Below are positions 1 to 9,239 of a stretch of 64,000 bases of DNA, piece after piece (within the stretch, counting starts at the first letter, position 1; every line of letters starts with the position of its first letter). The DNA comes from Balneolales bacterium ANBcel1 (GTDB lineage: Bacteria; Bacteroidota; Rhodothermia; Balneolales; Natronogracilivirgulaceae): positions 248,001 to 312,000 of the forward strand of contig JARULB010000002.1 of NCBI GenBank assembly GCA_029688905.1, given 5' to 3'. A program made the position numbers and the translations under genes. The notes beneath the pieces are model-generated. The model was not told the origin of the DNA. It did no database searches and was given only the letters and a program-made list of their open reading frames with translations.

Positions 1-9
1 TAGAATACC

Positions 10-576
10 ATGGTTTTAATCATTGACAACTACGACTCTTTCACCTACAACCTGGTGCACCTGGTGGCCCGGCACACCGATGACTACCGGGTGGTGAGAA
101 ACGACAAAATCACCTCCGGTGAAATCCGCCGGATCAGTCCTGAAAAGATACTGATATCCCCCGGTCCGGGCCGGCCGGAAGATGCCGGCATCACCGAAGA
201 GGTGATTCAAACGTTTGGCGAGGATACCTCCATTCTGGGAGTATGTCTTGGCCATCAGGCGATCGGACACGCGTTCGGTGCAGATGTGATTTCAGCACCA
301 TCGCTGATGCACGGAAAAACCTCCCGCATACGTCACGACGAATCTTCTCTGTACCAAAATGTGTCTCAATTGTTTACGGCCACACGTTACCACTCGCTGG
401 TCCTGGATGAACCGACCATTCCGGATGATTTTCTGATCACTTCCCGAACGGAAGATGGCGTGGTAATGGGGATTCGGCATAAAAAGCATCCTCTGGAAGG
501 GATTCAATTCCATCCGGAGAGCATTCTCACGACAGAAGGTCCGCGCCTTATCGAAAACTGGATGAAGCGCACCTGA
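10..576 (+). CDS. trpG: Anthranilate synthase component II (glutamine amidotransferase)
   Basis: This is the glutaminase subunit of anthranilate synthase. It supplies ammonia to TrpE for chorismate to anthranilate, the first step of tryptophan synthesis. The 188-residue protein is a single class I glutamine amidotransferase domain of normal length. It begins with the typical DNYDSFTYN segment, has the PGPG oxyanion-region motif at about 51-54, the nucleophile Cys79 in GVCLGHQ, and the His168/Glu170 pair in FHPES. It starts 10 bases into the window and heads trpDCFBA, so trpE is expected just upstream (inference). A PabA role for folate synthesis is possible, since some bacteria share one amidotransferase, but the operon position argues for TrpG. 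Confidence 0.95.
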   Translation: MVLIIDNYDSFTYNLVHLVARHTDDYRVVRNDKITSGEIRRISPEKILISPGPGRPEDAGITEEVIQTFGEDTSILGVCLGHQAIGHAFGADVISAPSLMHGKTSRIRHDESSLYQNVSQLFTATRYHSLVLDEPTIPDDFLITSRTEDGVVMGIRHKKHPLEGIQFHPESILTTEGPRLIENWMKRT

Positions 577-607
577 TCATCCCACCACAACCCTTATCCT
601 GAACTTC

Positions 608-1639
608 ATGAACGATTTTACTGAAATCCTCCAGCAGTTGTCTGAAGGAGCTGATTTGTCGCCCGAACAGGCGGATTTTGCTCTCAGGGAGATTATTGCA
701 GGCAATGTAAACGGCTCCAGGACCGCCGCCTTTCTGTATGGCATGCGCTGCAAGGGAGAGACGGTGGATGAGCTTTCGGCGCTGGTCGGCGTGATGCGTG
801 GTGCGGCTGTTGCCGTCGATGTAAATACCGAAAATGCCGTAGATCTGTGCGGGACGGGCGGTGACCGTTCAGGCACGTTCAATATCTCTACCGCCGCCAT
901 GTTTGTTGTTGCCGGCGCAGAGGTTCCTGTGCTCAAACACGGCAATTCCGGCGTATCCAGCCGAAGCGGCAGCTTTGACGTTCTGAAAGCGCTGGGAGTC
1001 CATCCCGACCTCAACAAGGAGCAGGTAGAGACCTGCTTTCGCGAAACCGGAATGGCCTTCATGTTCGCTCCGCTGTTTCATCCCGCCATGGCGCGGGTGA
1101 TGAACGCTCGCAAGGAGCTCGGACTGCGTACCTTCTTCAACATCATGGGGCCATTGCTCAATCCCGCGGGAGTCACCCGGCAGGTCGCAGGTGCCTATGA
1201 TGCCGAGACGGCGCGAATGATGGCACGCATCCTCGGCAGACTGGGGACGGATTTCGCCTATACCGTGCATTCCGATGACGGTCTGGATGAGTTTTCGACC
1301 ACTTCCGGCTCCCGGATTTTTCTGTTGAACGGAAACGGGGAGCCTCAGGAGCGATCCTTCGACCCGCGTACCCTGGGAATGGAACTGACAGAGATCGATC
1401 AGTTGAAAGGCGGCACGCCGGAAGAGAACGCGGACATCATCCGGGCCATACTGGATGACAGAGCCACCGATGCCCAGCAGGATATCGTATTGCTTAATGC
1501 CACATTCGCCATTCACGCATCCGGACTCTGTTCCGACATTCAGGACGCCTTGCTGGCCGCAAGGGAGAGCCTTGAGTCGGGCGAAGCCCTGAATGCCCTG
1601 AACCGGTTCGCCGAGTGTACCACCGACCTTGCATCCTAA
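608..1639 (+). CDS. trpD: Anthranilate phosphoribosyltransferase
   Basis: It transfers the phosphoribosyl group of PRPP to anthranilate, the second step of the tryptophan branch. The 343-residue protein has the family layout: a small helical N-terminal domain (about 1-70) and the nucleoside phosphorylase/phosphoribosyltransferase domain. The PRPP-binding CGTGGD motif lies at about residues 80-85 and is followed by the SGTFNIST stretch. A KHGN segment near 111-114 and the GPLLNP motif near 181 are also typical. The gene begins 31 bases after the trpG stop and continues the operon. No second domain is fused, so this is the monofunctional form. Confidence 0.96.
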   Translation: MNDFTEILQQLSEGADLSPEQADFALREIIAGNVNGSRTAAFLYGMRCKGETVDELSALVGVMRGAAVAVDVNTENAVDLCGTGGDRSGTFNISTAAMFVVAGAEVPVLKHGNSGVSSRSGSFDVLKALGVHPDLNKEQVETCFRETGMAFMFAPLFHPAMARVMNARKELGLRTFFNIMGPLLNPAGVTRQVAGAYDAETARMMARILGRLGTDFAYTVHSDDGLDEFSTTSGSRIFLLNGNGEPQERSFDPRTLGMELTEIDQLKGGTPEENADIIRAILDDRATDAQQDIVLLNATFAIHASGLCSDIQDALLAARESLESGEALNALNRFAECTTDLAS

Positions 1640-1691
1640 CCATCTATGGCAGATATTCCACCCCTGAAAACACCCTCTTAGTTTCGTAATC

Positions 1692-2489
1692 GTGGCAAAT
1701 ATTCTTGATAAAATTGTTGATCAGACCCGTGAGGATATCGGGCGGCGCAGAAAGAAAGTCGCGCAGCACGACTTCCAGTCCTTCGCCGAATATCACCGCA
1801 CCAGGCGGGATTTTGGAGAGGCCCTGCGTGATACGGACCACGTATCGATCATCGCCGAAATAAAAAAGGCTTCCCCATCAAAAGGAGTTATCCGGGAGGA
1901 TTTTTCGCCGGTTATCCATGCCCGGGACTATCTGGAAAACGGCGCGTCGGCCATCTCGGTACTCACCGATGAGCCCTTCTTTCAGGGAACGCTCTCTTAT
2001 CTGCAGGAGGTTTCCGCCCTTTCCACCGTACCCGTGCTTCGCAAGGATTTCATCATTGACTTCTATCAAATAGAGGAGGCCCGCGCATGGGGGGCTGATG
2101 CCATCCTACTTATCGTCAGGATTACCGACGGCCAACAACTGTATGAGCTGCATGATGCGGCCACCGAATGCGGCCTGCAGGTACTGGTCGAGTGTTATGA
2201 TGAAGCGGATTTTGACAGGCTCGACTTCGGGCGATGTACCATGGTCGGCGTAAACAACCGCGACCTGGACACTTTTCGGGTGGATTTGCATCGGGGCGTG
2301 TCGCTGCTGAACCGGGTTCCGGAGAATATTGTGCGGATCTCCGAAAGCGGATTGAACCAGCCTTCCGACCTGATGTATCTGCATGAGAACGGAATTCACA
2401 GCGCGCTGGTTGGGGAACATTTCATGCGCCAGAAAGACCCGGGGAGTGAGCTTCGCCGTTTTCTTGAGATATTCAACACCGACGAATGA
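1692..2489 (+). CDS. trpC: Indole-3-glycerol phosphate synthase
   Basis: It closes the indole ring by converting carboxyphenylamino-deoxyribulose phosphate to indole-3-glycerol phosphate. The 265-residue TIM barrel has the expected markers: the EIKKASPSKG segment near 56-65 (catalytic and phosphate-binding lysine region), the VLRKDFI strand near 113-119, GVNNRDL near 184-190 and a SESG phosphate loop near 215. The start is GTG at 1692. The reading frame offers no earlier good start, and the protein begins with the usual NILDKIV helix. It is separate from trpF, unlike the enterobacterial TrpC-TrpF fusion. Confidence 0.96.
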   Translation: MANILDKIVDQTREDIGRRRKKVAQHDFQSFAEYHRTRRDFGEALRDTDHVSIIAEIKKASPSKGVIREDFSPVIHARDYLENGASAISVLTDEPFFQGTLSYLQEVSALSTVPVLRKDFIIDFYQIEEARAWGADAILLIVRITDGQQLYELHDAATECGLQVLVECYDEADFDRLDFGRCTMVGVNNRDLDTFRVDLHRGVSLLNRVPENIVRISESGLNQPSDLMYLHENGIHSALVGEHFMRQKDPGSELRRFLEIFNTDE

Positions 2490-2523
2490 CCGACCTCCAA
2501 ACGACATCCACAGACAGCAGAAT

Positions 2524-3171
2524 ATGATACCCAAACAGACAAAACTGAAGATATGCGGAATCACCAGTCTGGAAGATGCCAGGTTTGCCGCCGGTGCCCT
2601 TGCTGATTACCTCGGTTTCATATTTTATCCGGAAAGTCCCCGGCATGTGACTCCAAGAGTTGCTGCCGAAATTGCCGGATGGATCGAAGGCATTGGGCTC
2701 GTCGGTGTTTTTGTGAACCAGGCCCCGGACGAAATCAACGCCGTTGCAGAACGCGTTGGCCTCGACCTGGTCCAGCTTCATGGCGACGAGATTCCCGACG
2801 ACGCCCGTAGCATTTCAAAACCGGTGATAAAGGCTTTCCGCATTGAAGAGGGCGAAACCGCCGATTCCGTGCAGGAGCGGATCGCGCCGTGGCGAGGTGT
2901 GGCATCGTATTTCCTGTTTGACGCCTACCACAGTAAACGCTACGGTGGAACCGGCAAGTCCTGGAACTGGTCCGTGCTTTCAGGCCTGAACAGCGATACC
3001 CCGTTCTTCCTGGCCGGCGGCATCTCTTCCGATAATGTGGCGGACGCCGTCTCGGTCGCACAGCCCTATGCTGTCGACCTCTCCAGCAGTCTGGAACAGT
3101 CGCCCGGAGTAAAGGATTTTGACAAGATGCAGGAGTTTTTTGACCGATGGCAGGAGCTGAGTGCATCATAA
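2524..3171 (+). CDS. trpF: Phosphoribosylanthranilate isomerase
   Basis: It performs the Amadori rearrangement of phosphoribosylanthranilate, the step before TrpC. The protein is 215 residues when started at ATG 2524. It opens with KLKICGIT, in which the cysteine is the family's catalytic residue, and has the LGFIFYPESPR segment near 33-43 and the QLHGDE strand near 84-89. The FLAGGI motif follows near 165-170. The frame stays open upstream to 2383, but that extension lies inside the end of trpC and has no family similarity, so the internal ATG is preferred. It sits 34 bases after trpC in the operon. Confidence 0.94.
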   Translation: MIPKQTKLKICGITSLEDARFAAGALADYLGFIFYPESPRHVTPRVAAEIAGWIEGIGLVGVFVNQAPDEINAVAERVGLDLVQLHGDEIPDDARSISKPVIKAFRIEEGETADSVQERIAPWRGVASYFLFDAYHSKRYGGTGKSWNWSVLSGLNSDTPFFLAGGISSDNVADAVSVAQPYAVDLSSSLEQSPGVKDFDKMQEFFDRWQELSAS

Positions 3172-3225
3172 ATACGAAACAGAAATTTTGTTATACCGAC
3201 GAAAAGAATTCAAAATCACCATTTC

Positions 3226-4437
3226 ATGACATTGACAGAGAAACAGCACATAACCGCCACCGTACCTGATGAACGCGGGTTTTACGGCAAGTTCGGAGGC
3301 AGATACGTACCGGAAATCCTGATCCCGGCTCTGGATGACCTGCAGAAGTCATTCGTGGCCTCGCTCGAAGACGAATCCTTCGTAGGTGAATACAAATCGC
3401 TCCTGAAAGAGTATGTGGGACGGGAGACACCGCTGACATATGCAGGCCGACTAACCGAGTATTACGGAAAAGCGAAGATCTATCTGAAGAGAGAAGACCT
3501 CTGCCACACCGGTGCCCATAAAATCAATAATGCCATTGGACAGGTGCTGCTTGCCCGCAAAATGGGCAAAACCCGGATTATCGCTGAGACCGGAGCAGGG
3601 CAGCACGGTGTTGCTACGGCCACCGTTTGTGCCCATTTTGGAATACCGTGCATTATATATATGGGTGCTGAAGATATTGTACGTCAAAAACTTAATGTTG
3701 ATCGTATCAGACTTCTTGGAGCAGAAGTAAGACCGGTTGAGTCCGGGGCGAAAACGCTGAGCAACGCCATCAACGAAGCCATCCGCGACTGGGTCAGCAA
3801 TGTCGATGATACGTTTTACATTATCGGCTCGGCGGTGGGCCCGCATCCCTATCCGCAAATGGTTCGGGAGTTTCAGTCCGTTATCGGCCATGAAACAATA
3901 GACCAGTGCCTGGAATCGGAAGGGACCCTGCCGGATCATGTAATTGCATGTATCGGTGGCGGATCCAACGCGATCGGCATGTTTCATCCCATGTCGGGCT
4001 ATCCGGATATCAGGCTGTACGGTATCGAGGCGGCCGGAGAAGGGGTGGAGACCTCCCGCCATGCAGCAACGCTTGGCAGCGGATATCCCGGAATCCTCCA
4101 TGGATCACTGAGCTACCTGCTACAATCCGAGCATGGGCAGATTGCCGAAGCACATTCGGTTAGTGCCGGCCTGGACTATCCCGGCGTGGGTCCGGAGCAT
4201 TCGTATCTAAGGGACTCCGGCCGGGTAACCTACGACTCCATAACGGATGCGCAGGCACTGGAAGGGGTTAAGCTGCTCTCATCCAAAGAGGGAATCATCC
4301 CGGCTCTTGAAACCGCCCATGCCGTCGCCTACCTCGAAAAGCTGATGCCGCAGACCGGCACCGAAGAAATTGTGGTCATCAACTGCTCCGGCCGCGGTGA
4401 CAAGGATATGGAAACCATTTCAAAATACCTGGACTAA
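3226..4437 (+). CDS. trpB: Tryptophan synthase beta chain
   Basis: This is the PLP-dependent half of tryptophan synthase. It condenses indole with serine to give tryptophan. The 403-residue protein carries the PLP-binding lysine Lys99 in [10 protein letters not shown], the TGAGQHG segment near 125-131 and the phosphate-binding GGGSNA loop near 245-250. Length and motifs match the TrpB1 type that partners with TrpA, not the longer TrpB2. Its stop codon TAA shares one base with the trpA start, which suggests coupled translation of the two subunits of one complex. A 54-base gap separates it from trpF. Confidence 0.97.
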   Translation: MTLTEKQHITATVPDERGFYGKFGGRYVPEILIPALDDLQKSFVASLEDESFVGEYKSLLKEYVGRETPLTYAGRLTEYYGKAKIYLKREDLCHTGAHKINNAIGQVLLARKMGKTRIIAETGAGQHGVATATVCAHFGIPCIIYMGAEDIVRQKLNVDRIRLLGAEVRPVESGAKTLSNAINEAIRDWVSNVDDTFYIIGSAVGPHPYPQMVREFQSVIGHETIDQCLESEGTLPDHVIACIGGGSNAIGMFHPMSGYPDIRLYGIEAAGEGVETSRHAATLGSGYPGILHGSLSYLLQSEHGQIAEAHSVSAGLDYPGVGPEHSYLRDSGRVTYDSITDAQALEGVKLLSSKEGIIPALETAHAVAYLEKLMPQTGTEEIVVINCSGRGDKDMETISKYLD

Positions 4438-5261
4438 TGGCAAATCAGAACCGATTGGAAAACCTGTTCCGCAACAGAAGTGAAAGTGAAAAAATTATGA
4501 GCCTGTTCATCACGGCGGGGTTTCCTGAAAAGGATAAAACCGTATCGCTGGTCAGGGAACTTGAGACCGCCGGTGCCGATGCCATCGAGCTGGGAATGCC
4601 GTTCAGCGACCCGCTGGCCGATGGCCCTACCATCCAGTATGCAAGCAAAGTCGCCCTGGATCAGGGAATCACCCTGGATGATATCATGGAGCAGGTGCGG
4701 GAAATCAGAACACAGTCACAGATCCCCATCATACTCATGGGATACATCAATCCCGTGCTGCGCTACGGACTGGAGCCATTCTTCAAAAAAGCCGCGGAGT
4801 GCGGGGTGGATGGAGTGATTCTACCGGATGTCCCTCCCGGTGAAATGCCCGAACTGGAGGAGCTCGGCGAGAAGTATAACCTGGCGCCCGTGCACCTCGT
4901 CGCACCGAATACCCCCGACGAACGGATGAGGGAAATAGACGGGGCAAGCAGAGGATTCGTTTATTGCGTTTCGGTTGCCGGTGTAACCGGAGCGCGGGAC
5001 GGCCGTGAAGTCAGTAACTCGGTCGAAAAATTTATCCGGCGCGTACGGACAAACGTCACCAGAAACCCGGTCCTTATCGGATTCGGGATTCGTTCCCATG
5101 ATGACGCCCAGGCCATATCTGCCGAAGTGGACGGGTATATCGTTGGAAGCGCCTTAATTGACTATATTCGAAGCGTATATCCCGCCGAAGACTGGATCAC
5201 AAAGACCGGTGACTTTGTCAGGGAACTGAAATCCGGTGAAAAAACCGAAGCACCTTCCTGA
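4437..5261 (+). CDS. trpA: Tryptophan synthase alpha chain
   Basis: It cleaves indole-3-glycerol phosphate to indole and glyceraldehyde 3-phosphate and channels indole to TrpB. The 274-residue TIM barrel has the catalytic pair Glu51 (IELGMPFSDP) and Asp62 (LADGP), matching Glu49/Asp60 of the E. coli enzyme. The GFGIR phosphate loop is near residues 213-217. The ATG at 4437 overlaps the trpB stop by one base. It is the last recognisable trp gene. No intrinsic terminator is visible in the 114 bases before the DUF4837 gene, so read-through into that gene is possible. Confidence 0.97.
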   Translation: MANQNRLENLFRNRSESEKIMSLFITAGFPEKDKTVSLVRELETAGADAIELGMPFSDPLADGPTIQYASKVALDQGITLDDIMEQVREIRTQSQIPIILMGYINPVLRYGLEPFFKKAAECGVDGVILPDVPPGEMPELEELGEKYNLAPVHLVAPNTPDERMREIDGASRGFVYCVSVAGVTGARDGREVSNSVEKFIRRVRTNVTRNPVLIGFGIRSHDDAQAISAEVDGYIVGSALIDYIRSVYPAEDWITKTGDFVRELKSGEKTEAPS

Positions 5262-5375
5262 ATCCGTTATCACAAAATCGATTATTATCCGTTTATTGAA
5301 GTGACCCTTTTCCGGGATGTATCCTGCGCAATGCAACGCGTATTGCCACTCCATCACTCATATTGATTACGTGAC

Positions 5376-6479
5376 ATGACTCGAATGCACCATCACCGGC
5401 TGTTTTTTCTGTTTACCCTGGCAGCGGGACTCTTTTTGTGGAACGCCTGCGAAGGGGATTATCGGCGTTCGGCACAAGGCGGCTTTTCTGAAATAATCGT
5501 GGTTATGGATTCCACAGAGTGGGACTCTCCAACGGCCGATGCCATCCGCGCAACCTTCGGACGCGAACGCATGACACTGCCACGGCCGGAAGCGCGCTAT
5601 GATCTCCGCTTCATGGACCTTCGCACCAACCGCGACCTGGAGTATGTCAAGAATTTCAAAAACACCATTTTTGCCGCGCCCCTGGAAGAGGAGAGCAACG
5701 TAGGCGCTTTCATCCGCGCCGTAATGAGCGATGATATCAAACAGCGTATAGCGGATGGAAGAAATTTCGCTTTCCCGCTGAAGGATCGCTGGTACCGGGA
5801 TCAATGGACCCTGTTTCTGTCGGCCACCGACCACGAGACACTTTCACGCCGGATTCGTGAATCCGAAAAATCCCTTGTCGGATATCTTGATGAACTGGAG
5901 CGCGAGCGCTGGCAGAGAGAAATCTACCGCAGGGGGGAGCAGGTGCATTTGGCTGATTCCCTCATGAAGAATCACGGTTTCCGTATCCGGGTCCAGCACG
6001 ACTACCGCATCGGGGTGGACACCACCAATTTCGTCTCCATGCGGCGCTATCTTCACGACAACGACCGCTGGATCTGGTTTGCCTGGTTTGACGACAAAGA
6101 CGGAATGGATGGAATCGACCAGGAGTGGATCAACGCCGTCAGGGACAGCCTCAATGAAAAGTATATCCGGGGTACCCGTGAAGAGTCGTTTGTCACTACC
6201 GAATATCGAAGGGCCATCGAAACCATTGAAACACGCATCAACGGCAAACCCGCCCTGGAGACAAGGGGAACCTGGCGAATGACCAACGACCTGATGGGGG
6301 GACCGTTTCTGCACTATACGGTCTACGATGAGAACCAGCGCAGAATTTATATGATGGAGTTTGCCCAGTTCGCACCCAGGCACAGCAAGCGGCGCTTCAT
6401 GAACCAGTTTGAAGCCATGGCCTATACCTTCGAGACAGCTTCACCGGAAGAGTTGGAAGCCCTCGCCGGATCGCGTTGA
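5376..6479 (+). CDS. DUF4837 family lipoprotein
   Basis: A 367-residue protein that I recognise as DUF4837, a family of unknown function common in Bacteroidota relatives. The N-terminus is a hydrophobic export signal ending at Cys25 in LWNAC, consistent with a lipoprotein although Trp at -3 is unusual for a lipobox. The rest is soluble and rich in charged and aromatic residues, with conserved-looking segments such as RWIWFAW near 230 and GPFLHYTVYDE near 306. It lies 114 bases after trpA on the same strand and may be read with the trp genes, but nothing links its function to tryptophan. Cellular location in the periplasm or outer membrane is inferred from the signal only. Confidence 0.8.
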   Translation: MTRMHHHRLFFLFTLAAGLFLWNACEGDYRRSAQGGFSEIIVVMDSTEWDSPTADAIRATFGRERMTLPRPEARYDLRFMDLRTNRDLEYVKNFKNTIFAAPLEEESNVGAFIRAVMSDDIKQRIADGRNFAFPLKDRWYRDQWTLFLSATDHETLSRRIRESEKSLVGYLDELERERWQREIYRRGEQVHLADSLMKNHGFRIRVQHDYRIGVDTTNFVSMRRYLHDNDRWIWFAWFDDKDGMDGIDQEWINAVRDSLNEKYIRGTREESFVTTEYRRAIETIETRINGKPALETRGTWRMTNDLMGGPFLHYTVYDENQRRIYMMEFAQFAPRHSKRRFMNQFEAMAYTFETASPEELEALAGSR

Positions 6480-6538
6480 TCAAGGTCCGCTCATCGCCGA
6501 TCACAGAGTAAATTCAGGGGTTCGAAACAATAACCGCT

Positions 6539-6568
6539 GCATTATCTGCAGACGATAATGCTTTCTTC
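6539..6568 (+). terminator. Possible weak terminator after the DUF4837 gene
   Basis: A perfect 8-bp stem (GCATTATC / GATAATGC) with a 7-base loop at 6539-6561 is followed by TTTCTTC. The stem is AT-rich and the T tract is interrupted, so termination would be inefficient. It is the only hairpin of this kind between the DUF4837 gene and cydA. Confidence 0.3.
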
Positions 6569-6663
6569 AGGAGAGACAGCTGGATAGTTCGATGATTGCA
6601 TTCCCCGGTTGCATCAGCTCCCTGCCCTGACATCTTTGCCATCCGTATTATGCTGGAAAACGA

Positions 6664-6682
6664 ATCTTCCGGCCCGGAAGAT
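6664..6682. promoter_or_regulatory. 19-nt palindrome, candidate operator upstream of cydA
   Basis: ATCTTCCGG and CCGGAAGAT flank a single C, giving 9-bp perfect arms. It lies 147 bases before the cydA start codon and about 77 bases before the TATAAT hexamer. As RNA the loop would be too tight, so a protein-binding DNA site is the more natural reading (inference). It does not resemble the TTGAT-N4-ATCAA sites of FNR/CRP proteins. Confidence 0.35.
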
Positions 6683-6829
6683 ATAGCATCCCGGATTATT
6701 TGCGCCCTGATTATTGATATTGTGCATGTCGCCCGCCACTTATGATTGATTTCTTCACATATAATTCAAATTAAACCATTTTTTTGTATCTAATGTCAGA
6801 TTTCGCTCACCTCACGAACATAACTGCAT

Positions 6830-8200
6830 ATGGAAGCTTTGGAACTGGCCCGGTGGCAATTTGGAATCACCACCGTCTACCATTTCATATTTGTGCCGCT
6901 CACCCTCGGGTTGTCCGTTCTTGTAGCCATTTTACAGTCATTTTATTATCGGACAGGTGACCTGCACTACAAAAGGTTGACCAAGTACTTCGGAAAACTG
7001 TTTGTCATTATTTTTACGCTGGGGATCGTAACCGGTATTGTTCAGGAGTTTCAGTTCGGAATGAACTGGTCGGAGTATTCCCGGTTTGTCGGGGATATTT
7101 TTGGAATTCCTCTTGCTATAGAAGCGCTGACGGCATTCTTCATTGAATCCACCTTTCTGGGATTGTGGATTTTCGGATGGACGCGCCTTCCCAAAGCCAT
7201 TCACCTGGCCTGTATTTGGCTGGTAGCCATCGCCTCCAACCTTTCCGCCATCTGGATTTTGATGGCTAACTCCTGGATGCAGGTACCCGTGGGATATCAT
7301 CTGGTAAACGGACGCGCAGAACTGACCGACTTTGTCGCTATCCTGCTGAATGAGCGATTGCTGGTGCAGATGCCGCATGTGATCCTCGGCGGCTTCATCA
7401 CCGGAGGCATGTTCGTTCTTGCTCTGAGCGCATGGATGATCCTCCGGAAAAAACAGCCGGAAATATTTCTGAAATCCGCAAAAATCGCCCTGGTGTTCAC
7501 CGCCGTTGCCAGTCTGTTGACGGCCACAACCGGCCATGACCAGGCACAGGACACCGTACAGTCCCAGCCCATGAAAATGGCGGCCATGGAAGGGTTGTGG
7601 GAAACCGAACAACCCGCCAGCTTCTCTCTGTTCGCGATCATAGATCAGGAAGAGCGGACCAGTCGCCGTGAAATCAGGCTTCCATACATGCTTTCGGTAT
7701 TGTCCCATAACAATCTGACCAGCGAAGTGCGTGGCATGAACGATATCCAGGCGGAGATGGTGGAGAAACACGGTCCGGGTGACTACCTGCCGCCGGTCGC
7801 GATTATTTACTGGAGTTTTCGCATCATGGTTGGACTGGGCGTGCTCTTTATCGCAGTTGCGTTTTGGGGGCTTTGGCTATGGTGGCGAGGCAAGCTGCAG
7901 GAGCATGCATTCTATTTAAAAACCACCATGGTTATGCTGTTTCTCACGTTTGTGGCCAATACGGCCGGGTGGATCGTCGCGGAAATGGGGCGCCAACCGT
8001 GGGTAGTCTACGAACTGCTTCTCACCGCGGACGGTGTCTCACCCTCGGTCTTCGAAAGTTCCATCTGGATCAGCATGACCGCCTTTACGCTGGTTTATGG
8101 CATTCTGGCAGTTGCTGCTTTTTACCTGATCTGGCACTTTGGCCGGCAGGGCGCACCGGAAGAAGAAGAGGGCGTTGAAAAGAATCTTCATACGTATTAA
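6830..8200 (+). CDS. cydA: Cytochrome bd oxidase subunit I
   Basis: This is the haem-bearing subunit of the quinol-oxidising, high-affinity terminal oxidase in the cytoplasmic membrane. The 456-residue protein has about nine membrane helices. His18 and His183 fit the haem ligand positions, Met386 just before the invariant GRQPW (387-391) fits the b558 methionine ligand, and Glu98 and Glu106 fit the conserved acidic pair. The periplasmic Q-loop is the short type, so the enzyme belongs to the group without the long insertion seen in E. coli (about 520 residues). It is followed by cydB after 15 bases and then by the CydDC exporter genes. Confidence 0.96.
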   Translation: MEALELARWQFGITTVYHFIFVPLTLGLSVLVAILQSFYYRTGDLHYKRLTKYFGKLFVIIFTLGIVTGIVQEFQFGMNWSEYSRFVGDIFGIPLAIEALTAFFIESTFLGLWIFGWTRLPKAIHLACIWLVAIASNLSAIWILMANSWMQVPVGYHLVNGRAELTDFVAILLNERLLVQMPHVILGGFITGGMFVLALSAWMILRKKQPEIFLKSAKIALVFTAVASLLTATTGHDQAQDTVQSQPMKMAAMEGLWETEQPASFSLFAIIDQEERTSRREIRLPYMLSVLSHNNLTSEVRGMNDIQAEMVEKHGPGDYLPPVAIIYWSFRIMVGLGVLFIAVAFWGLWLWWRGKLQEHAFYLKTTMVMLFLTFVANTAGWIVAEMGRQPWVVYELLLTADGVSPSVFESSIWISMTAFTLVYGILAVAAFYLIWHFGRQGAPEEEEGVEKNLHTY

Positions 8201-8215
8201 GGGGATATTACAGCT

Positions 8216-9229
8216 ATGGACCTACAAACATTCTGGTTTCTACTGATTGCCGTCCTGTTTATCGGCTACTTTTTTCTGGAAGGATTCGACTTTGGAGTCG
8301 GTATCCTGATGCCCTTTGTAAGCAGGGACGAGGTGGATCGTCGCGTTACCATCAATACCATAGGCCCGTTCTGGGACGCCAACGAAGTATGGCTTATCAC
8401 CGCGGGCGGAGCCATGTTCGCCGCATTTCCGCACTGGTATGCAACGATGTTCAGCGGCTTTTACCTTCCGCTGCTGCTCATCCTCCTGGCACTTATTGTC
8501 CGTGCCGTCGGATTCGAATTCCGAAGCAAGATGAAAGAAAAGTGGTGGCGCTCGACAGCCGACCATTTCATCTTCTGGGGCAGCGCCCTCCCGGCTTTTC
8601 TATGGGGTGTTGCACTGACCAATATTGTGATCGGCCTGCCGATCGGTAGCGACATGAATTTTGTCGGATCACTTGGCGCACTGCTAAATCCCTATGCGTT
8701 GCTTGGCGGTACCGCCTCGCTGGTCATGTTCACCCTGCATGGCGCCATATTTCTGAGCCTGCGAACTACCGATGATCTCAAAGAGCGGGTGGAACGGGTC
8801 GCCAGGCTGCTCTGGGTTCCCGCCGGAGTCGTTCTGCTCGGCTTTGCTGTTCTCGGATATCGCCATACTGTTTTGTTTGAGGGACTTGGCCTTGTGCCCG
8901 GAACCCTTCCCATGATCGCTATTGTATCGTTTATCGCCGTACTGGTCTTCATGCAGATCAAGAAGTTCGGCTGGGCGTTTGCCGCCACCGGTGCCACCAT
9001 CGTCTTCGGAACGATGGTAATTTTTCAGGGCATGTATCCGATAGTAATGCCCTCCAGCATCTCCAGCGACTATCACCTGACCGTGTATAATGCCTCTTCA
9101 AGCGACCTTACACTGACCATCATGTCGGTGCTGGCGCTTATATTCGTTCCCATCATCCTGGCTTATCAGGGCTGGAGCTACTGGGTGTTTCGTGAACGCG
9201 TGACCAGGGACGCCATTACCAGGAGCTGA
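8216..9229 (+). CDS. cydB: Cytochrome bd oxidase subunit II
   Basis: This is the partner membrane subunit of CydA and stabilises the haem core. The 337-residue protein shows eight to nine hydrophobic helices. The N-terminal FFLEGFDFGVG segment (about 20-30) and the GPFWDANEVWL segment (about 50-60) are family hallmarks. At 337 residues it is of ordinary size for bacteria with short-Q-loop oxidases. A purine-rich AAGGGGA lies about 11 bases before the ATG. It sits between cydA and cydD with short gaps, so one transcript is likely. Confidence 0.96.
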   Translation: MDLQTFWFLLIAVLFIGYFFLEGFDFGVGILMPFVSRDEVDRRVTINTIGPFWDANEVWLITAGGAMFAAFPHWYATMFSGFYLPLLLILLALIVRAVGFEFRSKMKEKWWRSTADHFIFWGSALPAFLWGVALTNIVIGLPIGSDMNFVGSLGALLNPYALLGGTASLVMFTLHGAIFLSLRTTDDLKERVERVARLLWVPAGVVLLGFAVLGYRHTVLFEGLGLVPGTLPMIAIVSFIAVLVFMQIKKFGWAFAATGATIVFGTMVIFQGMYPIVMPSSISSDYHLTVYNASSSDLTLTIMSVLALIFVPIILAYQGWSYWVFRERVTRDAITRS

Positions 9230-9239
9230 CCAGGAAGGA

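Larger units (their letters stand above)
6480..6829. other. Gene-free regulatory stretch upstream of cydABDC
   Basis: About 350 bases with no credible reading frame on either strand. It holds an 8-bp hairpin soon after the DUF4837 stop, a 19-nt palindrome at 6664-6682 and an AT-rich segment with a perfect TATAAT at 6760-6765, 65 bases before cydA. No good -35 hexamer stands 16-18 bases before that TATAAT. Such length is unusual in this tightly packed window and fits the heavy oxygen-dependent control known for bd oxidase genes (inference). Confidence 0.55.

Noticed and set aside
2383-2523. Long form of trpF
   Set aside because: The extra 47 codons lie inside the end of trpC and lack TrpF similarity.
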